Counted from the first letter of the stretch, positions 1-8,605 are shown. The stretch is DNA of 39,357 nucleotides from an uncultured Lachnospiraceae bacterium (GCA_947164605.1 CAMUXE010000020.1:1-39357); one strand, 5' to 3'. Made by a program: numbers and translations. Notes: a model not told the origin generated them from the sequence alone.

Positions 1-326
1 GAGAAAGAGGGAGAAAAATAAGTGAAATAGGTTAAAATATCTCCCTGTAAGAAGCGTTAAGATGAGAAAGAGGGAGAAAAATAAGTGAAATAGGTTAAAA
101 TATCTCCCTGTAAGAAGCTTTGGGACAAGAAAGAGGGAGATATATAAGTGAAATAAGTCAAAATATCTCCCTGTGAGAAGCTTTAAGATGAGTAATAGGG
201 AGAAAAATAAGTAAAATAAGTTAAATAAGTTAAAATATCTCCCAGCGAGAAGCAATGAGAAGCCATAAGAAGCAACTAGAGAATCTATCACAAGCAAGTC
301 AGAGAAAATAGGGAGAAAAATAAGTG
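1..326. repeat. 63-bp tandem repeat array with internal stem-loops
   Basis: Three near-perfect 63-bp units lie at 1-63, 64-126 and 127-189. A fourth, from about 190, carries a 9-nt insertion, and a partial unit lies at 301-326. The array runs off the left edge. Each unit contains AGGGAGA and, about 27 nt later, TCTCCCT, so each can fold into a hairpin; unit 3 extends the stem to about 10 bp (AGGGAGATAT/ATATCTCCCT). The unit length and the insertion are both multiples of three, and the minus strand is open throughout (see the next entry). There is no constant repeat with unique spacers, so this is not a CRISPR array. Confidence 0.85.
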
Positions 327-330
327 GCAT
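1..330 (-). CDS. possible hydrophobic repeat ORF, 3' end outside window
   Basis: On the minus strand an ATG at 330-328 opens a frame that stays open for 110 codons to the window edge. After about 30 unique residues it becomes a 21-residue repeat rich in Phe and Leu, with a recurring core TGRYFNLFHLFFSLF. The frame survives the 9-nt insertion in the fourth unit. Against coding: there is no clear ribosome site before the ATG, the composition is extreme, and a 63-bp repeat lacking stops in one frame will stay open by default. It may simply be non-coding repeat DNA. No function can be proposed. Confidence 0.2.
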   Translation of the reverse strand, partial: MPLIFLPIFSDLLVIDSLVASYGFSLLLAGRYFNLFNLFYLFFSLLLILKLLTGRYFDLFHLYISLFLVPKLLTGRYFNLFHLFFSLFLILTLLTGRYFNLFHLFFSLFL

Positions 331-382
331 TTTTTAGGCTGATATGATAACCTAAGACAAAATATATAAAATAGGAGATAGT

Positions 383-1423
383 ATGGGTAAGAGCAATATA
401 AACAGAAGATATTTACGTAGAAGAAAAAGTTGGATTAAGAGAAACGCTGTACCACTCACTTTGTGGGGCATTATAATACTTGTCTTGGCTGCATGTGTAT
501 TACTAGTTTGCATGAAGGCCTTTAGTTTTGGCCTGTTCAAAAATAAATCAAATTCAAATGCTTCAAAAGAGGCTGAAAAGCAGACAGAGGCAGCGATAAA
601 CCCTGAGAATGCTAATTGGATTGAGACAAAGATTCCTGAGAAGACAGAGGTTACTTACAAGGCTCCAGAGGGAGTTAAGTATCCTTACTACATCAAGGTA
701 AATCGTGCTATGAACTGCACTACAGTTTATGGTATCGATTCGGATGGCAAGTACACAATACCAGTCATAGCATTTGCCACATCATGTGGTAGAGCTGGAA
801 ATGAGACAATTACTGGCGAAGACTATGTAACAACTGATAAGTATGAGTGGAGACTCATGGTTGATGGAACTTATGGACATTACGCTTTTAGAATTAATGG
901 CTCATACCTCTTCCACTCAGTTCCATTCCTTTCGGCTAACAGTGCTTCACTTGAGAGTGAGGAGTTTAACAAGCTTGGAGACTACGCTTCGCTTGGATGC
1001 GTTAGAATGTGTGTTAGAGATGTTAAGTGGCTCTACGACAATTGTGAGTCTGGAACAAAGGTTACAATATACGATGATCCAACTACTCCTGGCCCACTCG
1101 GCAAGCCAGCTACTATAAAGATTCCTACAAGTGGCGCCAAGGCTGCTTGGGATCCAACTGACGAGAATCCAAACAATCCTTGGAAGGATTCAAAGCCAGA
1201 AATCAAGGGAGCTAAGGATATCGTAGTTAAGGTTGGTGAGAAGGCTGACTTACTCAAGGATATTACAGCAACAGACACATGTGGCAATGATATTTCGGCA
1301 AATGTTATAGCTGCAGGTAAGTACACTTATGACATCCCAGGTCAGTATGAAATCACATACTTTGTAAGAGATGCCATAGACAGAGAGGCTGAGGTAAAAG
1401 TTAGCCTTAAGGTAGAAAAGTAA
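383..1423 (+). CDS. membrane-anchored L,D-transpeptidase (YkuD domain) with C-terminal Ig-like domain
   Basis: A 346-residue protein with a basic N-terminus, one membrane segment (about 22-46) and an extracellular remainder. Residues about 100-232 match the YkuD/ErfK fold: HSVPF with His178 and the catalytic motif SLGCVRM with Cys206, followed by DVKWLYD. Such enzymes make 3-3 cross-links in peptidoglycan or attach proteins to it, with the Cys forming an acyl-enzyme. A Pro/Trp-rich linker leads to an Ig-like domain at about 272-346 (DIVVKVGEKADLL to the end), probably for wall or surface contact. The start is set by AGGAGAT 5 nt upstream. It stands alone, 70 nt before the housekeeping cluster. 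Confidence 0.9.
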   Translation: MGKSNINRRYLRRRKSWIKRNAVPLTLWGIIILVLAACVLLVCMKAFSFGLFKNKSNSNASKEAEKQTEAAINPENANWIETKIPEKTEVTYKAPEGVKYPYYIKVNRAMNCTTVYGIDSDGKYTIPVIAFATSCGRAGNETITGEDYVTTDKYEWRLMVDGTYGHYAFRINGSYLFHSVPFLSANSASLESEEFNKLGDYASLGCVRMCVRDVKWLYDNCESGTKVTIYDDPTTPGPLGKPATIKIPTSGAKAAWDPTDENPNNPWKDSKPEIKGAKDIVVKVGEKADLLKDITATDTCGNDISANVIAAGKYTYDIPGQYEITYFVRDAIDREAEVKVSLKVEK

Positions 1424-1493
1424 GAAAAAAGCTTTAGAAGAAGACTCAAAGCGGTTAAAGATTAAATAATTAGTTAGAAAAGAGTTAGGTGCG

Positions 1494-2879
1494 ATGGCGG
1501 GGATTTTTGACAAGCTCTGTGAAATTAAAGATAGTGATATGCTTCCGATGCATATGCCAGGGCACAAGAGAAATAGTAGCTTGGTGAGCTTTGTGGACCC
1601 ATATGAGATTGATATTACTGAGATTGATGGAGTGGATAATCTACACCATCCTGAGGGAATGATTCTTGAGGCTCAGATGAGGGCGGCCAAGCTCTATGGC
1701 ACAGACATATCATGGTTTTTGATAAATGGTTCGACTGCAGGTGTTATGGCTGCAATTCTCGGGGCTACCCATAAACATGACACGGTTATTGTTGCGAGAA
1801 ATGTGCACCAGAGTACCATGAACGCCCTATATATGGGGGAATTGAACGCGGTATGGACCTATCCTGTTCAGGACGACGAGTTGGATCAGGCGGGAGTCTG
1901 CGGTTGGATTGATCCCAAAGACATAAAAGACAAGTTGGAGCAGAATCCTCATGCCAGCGCAGTTATAATAATTTCTCCTACATATGAGGGTATAATATCT
2001 GATATAAAGTCAATTGCTGATATCGCTCATTCCTATGGGGCAGCCTTGATTGTTGACGAGGCACATGGAGCACACTTTAAATTTAACAAAGAATTCCCAA
2101 AGCAGGCCTATGATTTGGGAGCGGATATAGTGATTCAGAGTTTACACAAAACCTTGCCAGCTCTGACTCAGACATCAATTATGCATATCCGTGATCAAAT
2201 AGTCGATGTGAGCCGCGTCAGAATGTATTATGATATGCTTCAGACCACTAGTCCTTCCTATATTCTTATGGCAAGTATAGACCAGTGTATAAGGTATATT
2301 GAGAGCCAGTTAAAGATGGAAAATGATGCATTTACCGTGAATGTGCGAAGACTCGGGACTTTGAGAGATAGAATCGGGAAACTGAGGTATATACGCCTTT
2401 TGGAAACAGATGATATAGGAAAGATTGTCCTTTTGACTAGCGATGGAGAGAAACTTTATCAGAAGCTTAGGGATAAGCATCACATACAGCTTGAAATGGC
2501 TTCGATGAGATATTGTCTAGCTATGACATCTATTGCTGATAGCGATGAGACTTATAGGAGATTTGCCGAGGCTTTGGAGGATTTGGACAGTCCAGAAATG
2601 GAGCTGAGACCAGGTCACGAATCCTACTCAATTCCAAGAGCAAAAACTGCCATGTCTATATATGAGGCTAGCAATGCCAAGAGAGAGTACGTGGAGTTAA
2701 ACGAGAGCCTTGGCCGAGTGGCAGCAAAAAGAGTCTGCTTTTATCCACCGGGAATTAGTATAGTTAATCCTGGTGAGCTTATCAGTGAGGAAATCCTTGA
2801 TTATATTAAGAAGGGGATTATTGCTGGGCTAAATGTAATGGGAGTCAGCGACAATGGAGAGATATTGTGTCTAGAATAA
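1494..2879 (+). CDS. PLP-dependent Orn/Lys/Arg decarboxylase family protein (YaaO-like)
   Basis: A 461-residue fold-type I PLP enzyme. It begins with the family signature LPMHMPGHKRN (17-27), has DEAHG (188-192) for the cofactor ring, and SLHKTLPALTQ with Lys219 as the expected Schiff-base lysine. The C-terminal domain contains the typical PPGIS. Its length agrees with B. subtilis YaaO (about 480) rather than with the much longer E. coli inducible decarboxylases. The family decarboxylates basic amino acids to polyamine precursors; the exact substrate cannot be read here. It heads the conserved yaaO-to-rsmI gene order and its end overlaps the next gene by 13 nt, so the two are probably translationally coupled. 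No strong ribosome site was seen before the ATG. Confidence 0.88.
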   Translation: MAGIFDKLCEIKDSDMLPMHMPGHKRNSSLVSFVDPYEIDITEIDGVDNLHHPEGMILEAQMRAAKLYGTDISWFLINGSTAGVMAAILGATHKHDTVIVARNVHQSTMNALYMGELNAVWTYPVQDDELDQAGVCGWIDPKDIKDKLEQNPHASAVIIISPTYEGIISDIKSIADIAHSYGAALIVDEAHGAHFKFNKEFPKQAYDLGADIVIQSLHKTLPALTQTSIMHIRDQIVDVSRVRMYYDMLQTTSPSYILMASIDQCIRYIESQLKMENDAFTVNVRRLGTLRDRIGKLRYIRLLETDDIGKIVLLTSDGEKLYQKLRDKHHIQLEMASMRYCLAMTSIADSDETYRRFAEALEDLDSPEMELRPGHESYSIPRAKTAMSIYEASNAKREYVELNESLGRVAAKRVCFYPPGISIVNPGELISEEILDYIKKGIIAGLNVMGVSDNGEILCLE

Positions 2880-3466
2880 TATTTATAATGGGTAAGAGTG
2901 CTAGTGGTAAGGATCATATATACCAGAGCCTCTTGGAAGATAAGGATTTGAAGCTTGGCACTGTAACTTTATATACTACAAGGCCTATGCGAGAAGGTGA
3001 AGTGGACGGAAGAGAGTATTTTTTCGTCGATGACAAGAAGGCTAGTGAGCTTGAGATGGCTGGAAAAATTATCGAGCTCAGAGCCTACAATACTCAGCTT
3101 GGTATATGGAAATATTTTACCGTGGATGATGGGCAGATAGACCTTGAATCAGGCCAGGATTACCTGGTTATTGGCACACTTGAAGCTTACGAAATGTATG
3201 TAAAGCATTACGGAAAAGACCAAATTGTGCCGATATATATAGAGGTAGATGATGACATTCGTTTGATAAGGGCCATAGAAAGAGAAAGAAAACAAAAGAA
3301 TCCTAGATATGACGAGCTTGCAAGGAGATTTTTAGCCGATTGTGACGATTTTTCAGAAGAAAAACTTGCTAAAAATGACCTGTCTAGACGCTTTAAGAAT
3401 AATACAAGTCTTGAAGAATGCTTAGCCTCTATAAAGAGGGAAGTCTTTGGACAAGCCCAGTGCTAG
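2867..3466 (+). CDS. guanylate-kinase-like P-loop protein
   Basis: A 199-residue protein starting at GTG 2867, with GGAGAG 6 nt upstream inside the preceding gene. The P-loop GKSASGKD (9-16) and TTRPMREGEVDGREYFF match the guanylate kinase fold and its GMP-binding region. The usual second GMP motif (GxxYGT) is replaced by LGIWKYFT, so the substrate or activity may have changed. In B. subtilis the matching slot in this gene order holds thymidylate kinase (tmk). It may therefore be a diverged nucleoside monophosphate kinase rather than the main Gmk. The last codons (EVFGQAQC) lie in a 22-bp sequence that is repeated after the stop. Confidence 0.75.
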   Translation: MSRIIFIMGKSASGKDHIYQSLLEDKDLKLGTVTLYTTRPMREGEVDGREYFFVDDKKASELEMAGKIIELRAYNTQLGIWKYFTVDDGQIDLESGQDYLVIGTLEAYEMYVKHYGKDQIVPIYIEVDDDIRLIRAIERERKQKNPRYDELARRFLADCDDFSEEKLAKNDLSRRFKNNTSLEECLASIKREVFGQAQC

Positions 3467-3520
3467 ATATAGTTCTTATATAAGCATTGTAAGGATAAAA
3501 GTCTTTGGACAAGCCCAGTG
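3441..3520 (+). repeat. direct repeat of the kinase gene's 3' end
   Basis: A 22-bp sequence beginning AAGTCTTTGGACAAGC occurs at 3441-3462, inside the coding sequence, and again exactly at 3499-3520 after the stop (period 58 bp). The gene end appears to have been duplicated into the intergenic region. Confidence 0.9.
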
Positions 3521-3531
3521 GTATTGGATAT

Positions 3532-3560
3532 TTGGTTTTTGAGCACTCTTGTGTTATACT
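3532..3560 (+). promoter_or_regulatory. putative sigma-A promoter for the yaaR-holB-ricT section
   Basis: TTGGTT (3532-3537), a 17-nt spacer, and an extended -10 of the form TGtTATACT (hexamer 3555-3560). It lies 27 nt before yaaR and just after the duplicated repeat, so the second half of the cluster could be expressed on its own. Confidence 0.5.
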
Positions 3561-3586
3561 TTTCTATGGACTAGCGGGGTAAAGTT

Positions 3587-4036
3587 ATGGATATTAATAA
3601 GATTAATGATATTACCACACAGATTCAGGTCTCAAAGAGTACAAATGTTGAGAGTACAGGCAAGACTGAGTCCTTTAGAATGGAGCTTTTAAGCAATATT
3701 GAGGACAAGGATTTGAAGGATAAACTCTCTTCTATGCTCGATGATATCACTGAGCAGGGCGAGCGAATTGCCAAGCATATGGATATCAAGGATATGAAGA
3801 AATACAGAGAGCTCGTAAAGGGCTTTATGAATGAAGTAGCGTCAAGATCTCATGAATTTTCGAGAGAGAACTTTCTTGATCGAAGAGGAAGACATAGAGT
3901 TTATGGGATTGTGAAGCAAGTGGATAAGAATCTTGATGATCTGGCTAGTGAGCTCATGAAAGATGAGAAGGATCATATGGCAATAATCGGTAAGTTGGAC
4001 GATATCAGGGGAATGTTACTTGATATTTCGACTTGA
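3587..4036 (+). CDS. yaaR: YaaR family protein (DUF327)
   Basis: A 149-residue, mostly helical, charged soluble protein. Residues about 30-149 match the DUF327/YaaR family in length and pattern (ending [21 protein letters not shown]), and the position directly before holB is the one YaaR holds in B. subtilis. The biochemical role of the family is not established. The ribosome site (GCGGGG) is weak. Short tandem repeats follow the stop. Identification rests on both sequence and gene order. Confidence 0.82.
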   Translation: MDINKINDITTQIQVSKSTNVESTGKTESFRMELLSNIEDKDLKDKLSSMLDDITEQGERIAKHMDIKDMKKYRELVKGFMNEVASRSHEFSRENFLDRRGRHRVYGIVKQVDKNLDDLASELMKDEKDHMAIIGKLDDIRGMLLDIST

Positions 4037-4040
4037 TTTT

Positions 4041-4107
4041 AGGCTTGATTGAATGACTTTAAGCTGATTGAATGACTTCAGGCTGATTGCATGACTTCAG
4101 GCTGATA
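4041..4107 (+). repeat. short tandem repeats after yaaR
   Basis: About 3.3 imperfect copies of a 19-20 bp unit (consensus near AGGCTGATTGAATGACTT) start 5 nt after the yaaR stop. The rest of the gap up to holB shows no clear gene or terminator. Confidence 0.8.
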
Positions 4108-4195
4108 TTTATACTTAGTATTCGGGCTTGGGCTTTGTTAGAGGCTTATTGCAAATATGATTTAAAATAAACTGACGATGAATGGAGATGAGAGC

Positions 4196-5191
4196 ATGAA
4201 AAGCTTTGATGAAATTTATGGCAATGATAGCATAAAAGAACACCTTATGAGTGGTATTGAGAGTGGAAGGGTTTCGCATGCTTACATATTCAACGGTCCT
4301 GCCGGTTCCGGAAAAAGGATGATGGCAGAAGTATTTGCCAAGACTTTACAGTGTGAAAAAGGTGGCGTAAAACCATGCAATGGCTGTAAATCTTGTATTC
4401 AGTCAGAGTCAGGAAATCAGCCAGATATTATCTGGGTTGAGGCAGCTAAGACCACAAGCATAGGTGTTGCTGAGATTAGAGAGAAACTGATTTCAGACCT
4501 CTCAATCAGACCTTACAGCTCTAGATATAAAATATATATAGTTGATGGAGCTGAGAAGCTCACAGAGGAGGCTCAGAATGCCCTCTTAAAGAGCATTGAG
4601 GAACCACCAGAATATGGAATTATCATCCTTCTCACTGAGAATGCTGATATTTTCTTAAGAACAGTTCAGTCTAGATGTGTGAGAATCGATTTTAGACCAC
4701 TAGCTGACGATCTTGTTAAGGAGTATGTAAATAAGAATTTTGCTGGTATCACTTCAGCTGATGAGCGCTTTGTCACAGCATTTGCCAGAGGATCAATTGG
4801 TAGAGCTAAGGACTTGCTCAGCAATGATGATTTCTCTAATATCAAGAGTCAGGTAATCAAGCTGGTTCGCGGTATTGAGGACATGTCTTATGCTGATTTA
4901 TATACTTCAGTCAAGGAACTCACATCTGACAAGGAGAGAGTTAATGATGTCCTTGATATGATGTCGCTTCTTTTTAGAGATATACTTGTTTTCAAGAGTA
5001 CTAATGACTTTAATTTGGTTATTTTGAAAGACGAATTGAGCATGATTAAGGATTTGTCTACCAGATGTTCATACGAGGGAATCGAGGATGTCCTCAATTC
5101 AATCGACAAGGTTAAGGTTAGAATGAAGGCCAATGTCAGCATGGATATTATTATCGAATTGCTTGCTATGGCTATCAAGGAAGTAGTTTAG
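4196..5191 (+). CDS. holB: DNA polymerase III subunit delta'
   Basis: A 331-residue AAA+ clamp-loader subunit. Walker A is GPAGSGKR (34-41). A zinc-binding module with Cys53, Cys61, Cys64 and Cys67 follows, as in delta' and gamma/tau. Walker B is IVDGAEKLT, and NALLKSIEEPP and SRC (sensor region) are present. With DnaX and delta it loads the sliding clamp onto primed DNA. I chose ATG 4196 because GGAGATG sits 6 nt upstream; an in-frame ATG at 4178 would add six residues but has no such site. It lies between yaaR and ricT as in B. subtilis. Confidence 0.93.
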   Translation: MKSFDEIYGNDSIKEHLMSGIESGRVSHAYIFNGPAGSGKRMMAEVFAKTLQCEKGGVKPCNGCKSCIQSESGNQPDIIWVEAAKTTSIGVAEIREKLISDLSIRPYSSRYKIYIVDGAEKLTEEAQNALLKSIEEPPEYGIIILLTENADIFLRTVQSRCVRIDFRPLADDLVKEYVNKNFAGITSADERFVTAFARGSIGRAKDLLSNDDFSNIKSQVIKLVRGIEDMSYADLYTSVKELTSDKERVNDVLDMMSLLFRDILVFKSTNDFNLVILKDELSMIKDLSTRCSYEGIEDVLNSIDKVKVRMKANVSMDIIIELLAMAIKEVV

Positions 5192-5208
5192 GCCTAAATT
5201 GTGTGACA

Positions 5209-5299
5209 TAAAGTCGGAATTTATTCAGATAATAAGTCGGAAATTAATTCAGACATAAAGTTGGTAATTAATTCAGACTTTAAGTCGGAATTTCAGACG
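5209..5299 (+). repeat. imperfect tandem repeats after holB
   Basis: About four copies of a 22-26 bp unit around TAAGTCGGAATTAATTCAGA lie between the holB stop and ricT. They do not form a clear terminator. This is one of several repeat tracts in the window that begin just after a stop codon. Confidence 0.8.
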
Positions 5300-5363
5300 T
5301 CGTGTAAAAGCTAGGATTTGAGGGTTTTTTCTTATATAGATTTAGATAGAATGGAGAAAATTA

Positions 5364-6281
5364 ATGACCAAGGTTATAGGTGTGCGTTTTCGTCAGGCTG
5401 GAAAGATTTACTTTTTTGCACCAGGAAAGTACACAGATATAAAGAATACAGATCATGTTATCGTTGAGACAGCTAGGGGAGTAGAATACGGAGATGTAGT
5501 ACTTGACTTGAGAGAAGTTGAGGATTCTAAGGTAGTGCAGCCTCTTAAGCCAATTATCAGAGTTGCAGATGCAGCAGATGATGAGAAAAATATTCAGAAT
5601 CATGAGAAGGAAAGAGAGGCTTACAGGGTTTGTCTTTCAAAGATTGCTAAGCACAAGCTTGATATGAAGCTTATCAAGGCAGAGTACACATTTGACAATA
5701 ATAAGGTCCTTTTCTACTTTACAGCTGATGGCAGGGTAGACTTTAGAGACTTGGTTAAGGATTTAGCTTCAGTTTTTAGAACAAGAATAGAGTTAAGACA
5801 GATTGGTGTCAGAGATGAGGCCAAAATGATGGGCGGACTTGGTGTATGCGGCAGACCTCTTTGCTGTTCAAGTTATATGCCTGAGTTTATACCAGTTTCC
5901 ATTAAGATGGCCAAGGAACAGAATCTTTCACTCAATCCTACTAAGATTAGTGGTATTTGCGGAAGACTCATGTGTTGTCTTAAGTATGAAGAGGACACAT
6001 ATGAGGAGCTCAATCGCAAGTTGCCAAGCGTGGGAGATTATGTGACAACTCCTGACAAGCTTAAGGGGGAGGTTACATCTGTATCTGTACTGAGACAGCT
6101 TGTTAAGGTTGTAGTTGAGCTTGACGAGGACAATAAGGAAGTCAGAGAATATCCTGTTGCTGAACTTCGTTTTAAACCAAGAAGACATAACAACAAGGAC
6201 AATGTTGACAATAGCAGCAAGGAGCTTCAGGCACTTGAGTCACTTGAAAAGAAGGAAGCTAGGGCTCGAAACAATGAATAA
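5364..6281 (+). CDS. ricT: PSP1 domain protein RicT/YaaT
   Basis: A 305-residue PSP1-domain protein with the diagnostic paired cysteine motifs CGRPLCC and CGRLMCC in the middle. In B. subtilis RicT (YaaT) forms the Y-complex with RicA and RicF, carries iron-sulfur clusters, and helps RNase Y process transcripts; it affects sporulation, biofilm and competence. The partners are not in this window. GGAGAAAAT precedes the ATG. The C-terminal tail (about 270-305) is charged and variable. The stop overlaps the start of the next gene by 8 nt, so the two are likely co-translated. Confidence 0.9.
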   Translation: MTKVIGVRFRQAGKIYFFAPGKYTDIKNTDHVIVETARGVEYGDVVLDLREVEDSKVVQPLKPIIRVADAADDEKNIQNHEKEREAYRVCLSKIAKHKLDMKLIKAEYTFDNNKVLFYFTADGRVDFRDLVKDLASVFRTRIELRQIGVRDEAKMMGGLGVCGRPLCCSSYMPEFIPVSIKMAKEQNLSLNPTKISGICGRLMCCLKYEEDTYEELNRKLPSVGDYVTTPDKLKGEVTSVSVLRQLVKVVVELDEDNKEVREYPVAELRFKPRRHNNKDNVDNSSKELQALESLEKKEARARNNE

Positions 6282-7047
6282 GGACCTAAATAAGCCTGAC
6301 TTGGGACCAAGTGAACGCATAGACGATTTGTGCCGCAATGATCTTAAGCTTATACAGAATAAAGATGTTTTTTGCTTTGGCATGGACGCTGTACTGCTTT
6401 CGACATTTGCCAAAGTGAAAAAAGGTAGAAAAGTCCTGGATTTGTGCACAGGTAATGGCGTAATTCCTATTCTTATGCAGGATAAGAATCCTGGGACAGA
6501 GTATGTAGGTTTGGAAATCCAGGAAGTCAGTGCGGATTTGGCAAAAAGAAATGTTCTTCTAAATGGCTTAGAAGATAGGATTTCAATAATCAAAGGGGAT
6601 TTACGAGAGGCTTCATCATTATTTGGCGAAGCTTCTTTTAATGTGGTGACTGTGAATCCGCCATATATGAACGAGAACCATGGCCTTGTAAATCCGGAGA
6701 GTCAGAAGGCAATTGCGAGACATGAGATTATGTGCACACTTGATGATGTAGTGTGTCAGGCCAGTGCCTGTCTTAAGCTCAAGGGAAGCTTTTTTATGGT
6801 ACACAGACCTAAGCGCTTGGTTGAGATTATAGCCACAATGCTTAAGTATCATATTGAGCCTAAGCGCATGCGCCTGGTTTATCCCCACTTGGGTGACGAG
6901 GCAAATATGGTTTTGATCGAGGGAATCAAGGGTGGACACTCACAAATCACTGTCGAGAAGCCTTTGATAGTATATAATGATGACGCAAGTTTTACTGAGG
7001 AACTTTTAGCCATGTATGGCATGGAAGGACAGGGCAATGAAATTTGA
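6274..7047 (+). CDS. tRNA1(Val) (adenine-37-N6)-methyltransferase-like protein (YabB/TrmN6)
   Basis: A 257-residue SAM-dependent methyltransferase. The opening ERIDDLCRNDLKLIQNKDVF and GMDAVLLSTFAKV are typical of YabB/TrmN6. VLDLCTGNGVIPIL is the SAM-binding motif I, and NPPY at 128-131 is the N6-adenine methyltransferase catalytic motif. The family methylates A37 of tRNA1(Val). I place the start at ATG 6274 because the family N-terminus begins there; the open frame extends further upstream only as an overlap with ricT. The end overlaps rsmI by 11 nt. Its place after ricT follows the B. subtilis order. Confidence 0.87.
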   Translation: MNKDLNKPDLGPSERIDDLCRNDLKLIQNKDVFCFGMDAVLLSTFAKVKKGRKVLDLCTGNGVIPILMQDKNPGTEYVGLEIQEVSADLAKRNVLLNGLEDRISIIKGDLREASSLFGEASFNVVTVNPPYMNENHGLVNPESQKAIARHEIMCTLDDVVCQASACLKLKGSFFMVHRPKRLVEIIATMLKYHIEPKRMRLVYPHLGDEANMVLIEGIKGGHSQITVEKPLIVYNDDASFTEELLAMYGMEGQGNEI

Positions 7048-8032
7048 GCAGGAACTAGAGCTGGGATTAAATCAGGAATTAGTTATAAGTCCTGAAGATA
7101 AGTTTGACAATGATAGAGAGATAAGATCGGGTTTTGATGTTGAGACTGATGAAGAAGCAGATGTTGAAGGCGTCAGAGCTGGGGCTGGAAGTCTATATCT
7201 GTGTGCCACTCCTATAGGAAACCTCGAGGATATTACTTACAGGGTTTTGAGGACTCTCAAGGAGGTTGATTTGATTGCAGCTGAGGATACGAGAAATAGC
7301 ATCAAGCTGCTCAATCACTTTGAAATCAAGACTCCTATGACAAGTTATCACGAGTTTAACAAGTATGACAAGGCCAAAACTCTGGTTGATAAGATGCTTA
7401 AGGGTGCTAATATTGCAATTATAACTGATGCAGGCACACCAGGAATCTCGGACCCGGGTGAAGAGTTGGTTAAGCAGGCTAGGGCAGCAGGTATCAAGGT
7501 TACATCCCTACCTGGACCAGCGGCATGTATCACAGCACTTACAATGTCGGGACAAGCAACAAGGCGTTTCTCTTTTGAAGCCTTCCTGCCTGCCGATAAA
7601 AAAGAGAGAAAAGCAGTATTGGCCGAGCTTAGCAATGAGACCAGGACTATGATAGTCTATGAGGCACCTCATCACCTTAAGTCTACACTTGAGGAATTGG
7701 CCGCAGTTCTTACTGTAGATAGAAGACTGACCATATGCAAGGAGTTGACTAAGAGACATGAGAAGTCTATGGAATTGACCCTGGGAGAGGCAATTGAGTT
7801 TTACAAGAGCACAGACCCTAGGGGCGAATATGTACTAGTCATAGCTGGCAAGGACAGAGAACAGATAATTAAGGAAGAACAGGCTAAGTGGGATAAGCTG
7901 AGCATAAAAGAACATGTCGACATGTATATTGAAAAGGGCATGGACAAGAAGGAAGCTATGAAAAAGGTAGCTTCAGACAGGGGCTTGTCTAAGAGAGATA
8001 TCTATAATCAATACTTGAAAGAAGAGCAGTAA
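7037..8032 (+). CDS. rsmI: 16S rRNA (cytidine-1402-2'-O)-methyltransferase
   Basis: A 331-residue tetrapyrrole-methylase-fold enzyme. LYLCATPIGNLEDITYRVLR, AAEDTRNSIKLLNHFEI, DAGTPGISDPGEELV and SLPGPAACITAL are the standard RsmI motifs; the enzyme 2'-O-methylates C1402 of 16S rRNA using SAM. RsmI is usually about 280-290 residues. Here about 50 acidic residues precede the core, without recognisable motifs. Start ATG 7037 has GGAAGGA 7 nt upstream; another ATG at 7016 is in frame but lacks this site. The gene overlaps the upstream methyltransferase gene by 11 nt. Confidence 0.93.
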   Translation: MKFEQELELGLNQELVISPEDKFDNDREIRSGFDVETDEEADVEGVRAGAGSLYLCATPIGNLEDITYRVLRTLKEVDLIAAEDTRNSIKLLNHFEIKTPMTSYHEFNKYDKAKTLVDKMLKGANIAIITDAGTPGISDPGEELVKQARAAGIKVTSLPGPAACITALTMSGQATRRFSFEAFLPADKKERKAVLAELSNETRTMIVYEAPHHLKSTLEELAAVLTVDRRLTICKELTKRHEKSMELTLGEAIEFYKSTDPRGEYVLVIAGKDREQIIKEEQAKWDKLSIKEHVDMYIEKGMDKKEAMKKVASDRGLSKRDIYNQYLKEEQ

Positions 8033-8047
8033 TTAGGGAGAGAAGAG

Positions 8048-8476
8048 ATGGATTTTAGCGATAAGTTTTATAAGTTGAGAACACAGGCAGGTTATTCGCA
8101 GGAGGCAATTTCGGAGAAAATTGGCGTGAGTAGACAGTCAGTCAGCAAGTGGGAACTTGGAAGTGCAATTCCAGATTCGGACAAGCTAGTTCTCATATCA
8201 AAGATATTCAATGTTTCAATTGATTACCTTCTTATGGATAATCACGATGAGGAAGATAACAGTATGGATTTGGATCACTTGGTTGTGCGTTTTATAGCAT
8301 CGGCTAAGGAGGTAAATGTCATATCTGATCAGCTTGTAGAAATAGCCAAAGATGGTATTATCGATGAGGATGAAAAGAAAAAACTTAAGGAAATTACTGA
8401 TACATTAAACTCTGTGAGTATGATTATCAATGAGTTAAAGTGCAAGATTGGCGACAATCCAGATTCATTGCAGTAG
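8048..8476 (+). CDS. XRE-family transcriptional regulator
   Basis: A 142-residue protein. Residues about 7-62 form a Cro/C1-type helix-turn-helix (YSQEAISEKIGVSRQSVSKWE), followed by an acidic, helical C-terminal region of unknown role (about 75-142). It follows rsmI by 15 nt with AGGGAGAGA as ribosome site, and is the last gene before the terminator at 8507. In B. subtilis the neighbourhood after yabC/rsmI holds abrB, a different regulator type. Its targets cannot be inferred. Confidence 0.85.
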   Translation: MDFSDKFYKLRTQAGYSQEAISEKIGVSRQSVSKWELGSAIPDSDKLVLISKIFNVSIDYLLMDNHDEEDNSMDLDHLVVRFIASAKEVNVISDQLVEIAKDGIIDEDEKKKLKEITDTLNSVSMIINELKCKIGDNPDSLQ

Positions 8477-8506
8477 AATTTTAAGAATTCAGAAATATGA
8501 AATAAA

Positions 8507-8556
8507 GAAGGCTGTAGGCCTGTGTTTGATTGAGACACAGGCTTACAGCCTTTTTG
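8507..8556 (+). terminator. intrinsic terminator, probably bidirectional
   Basis: AAGGCTGTAGGCCTGTGT pairs almost perfectly with ACACAGGCTTACAGCCTT around a 9-nt loop, followed by TTTTT. The A-rich left flank offers a weaker U run on the minus strand, which suits the convergent tetR-type gene. Confidence 0.88.
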
Positions 8557-8605
8557 CTATATTAGTTTATCAATAAATTTTATGACCATGAGGCTGGCTT
8601 TGATT

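Noticed and set aside
1-250. Possible CRISPR array.
   Set aside because: Whole 63-bp units repeat without unique spacers, and no cas genes are present.
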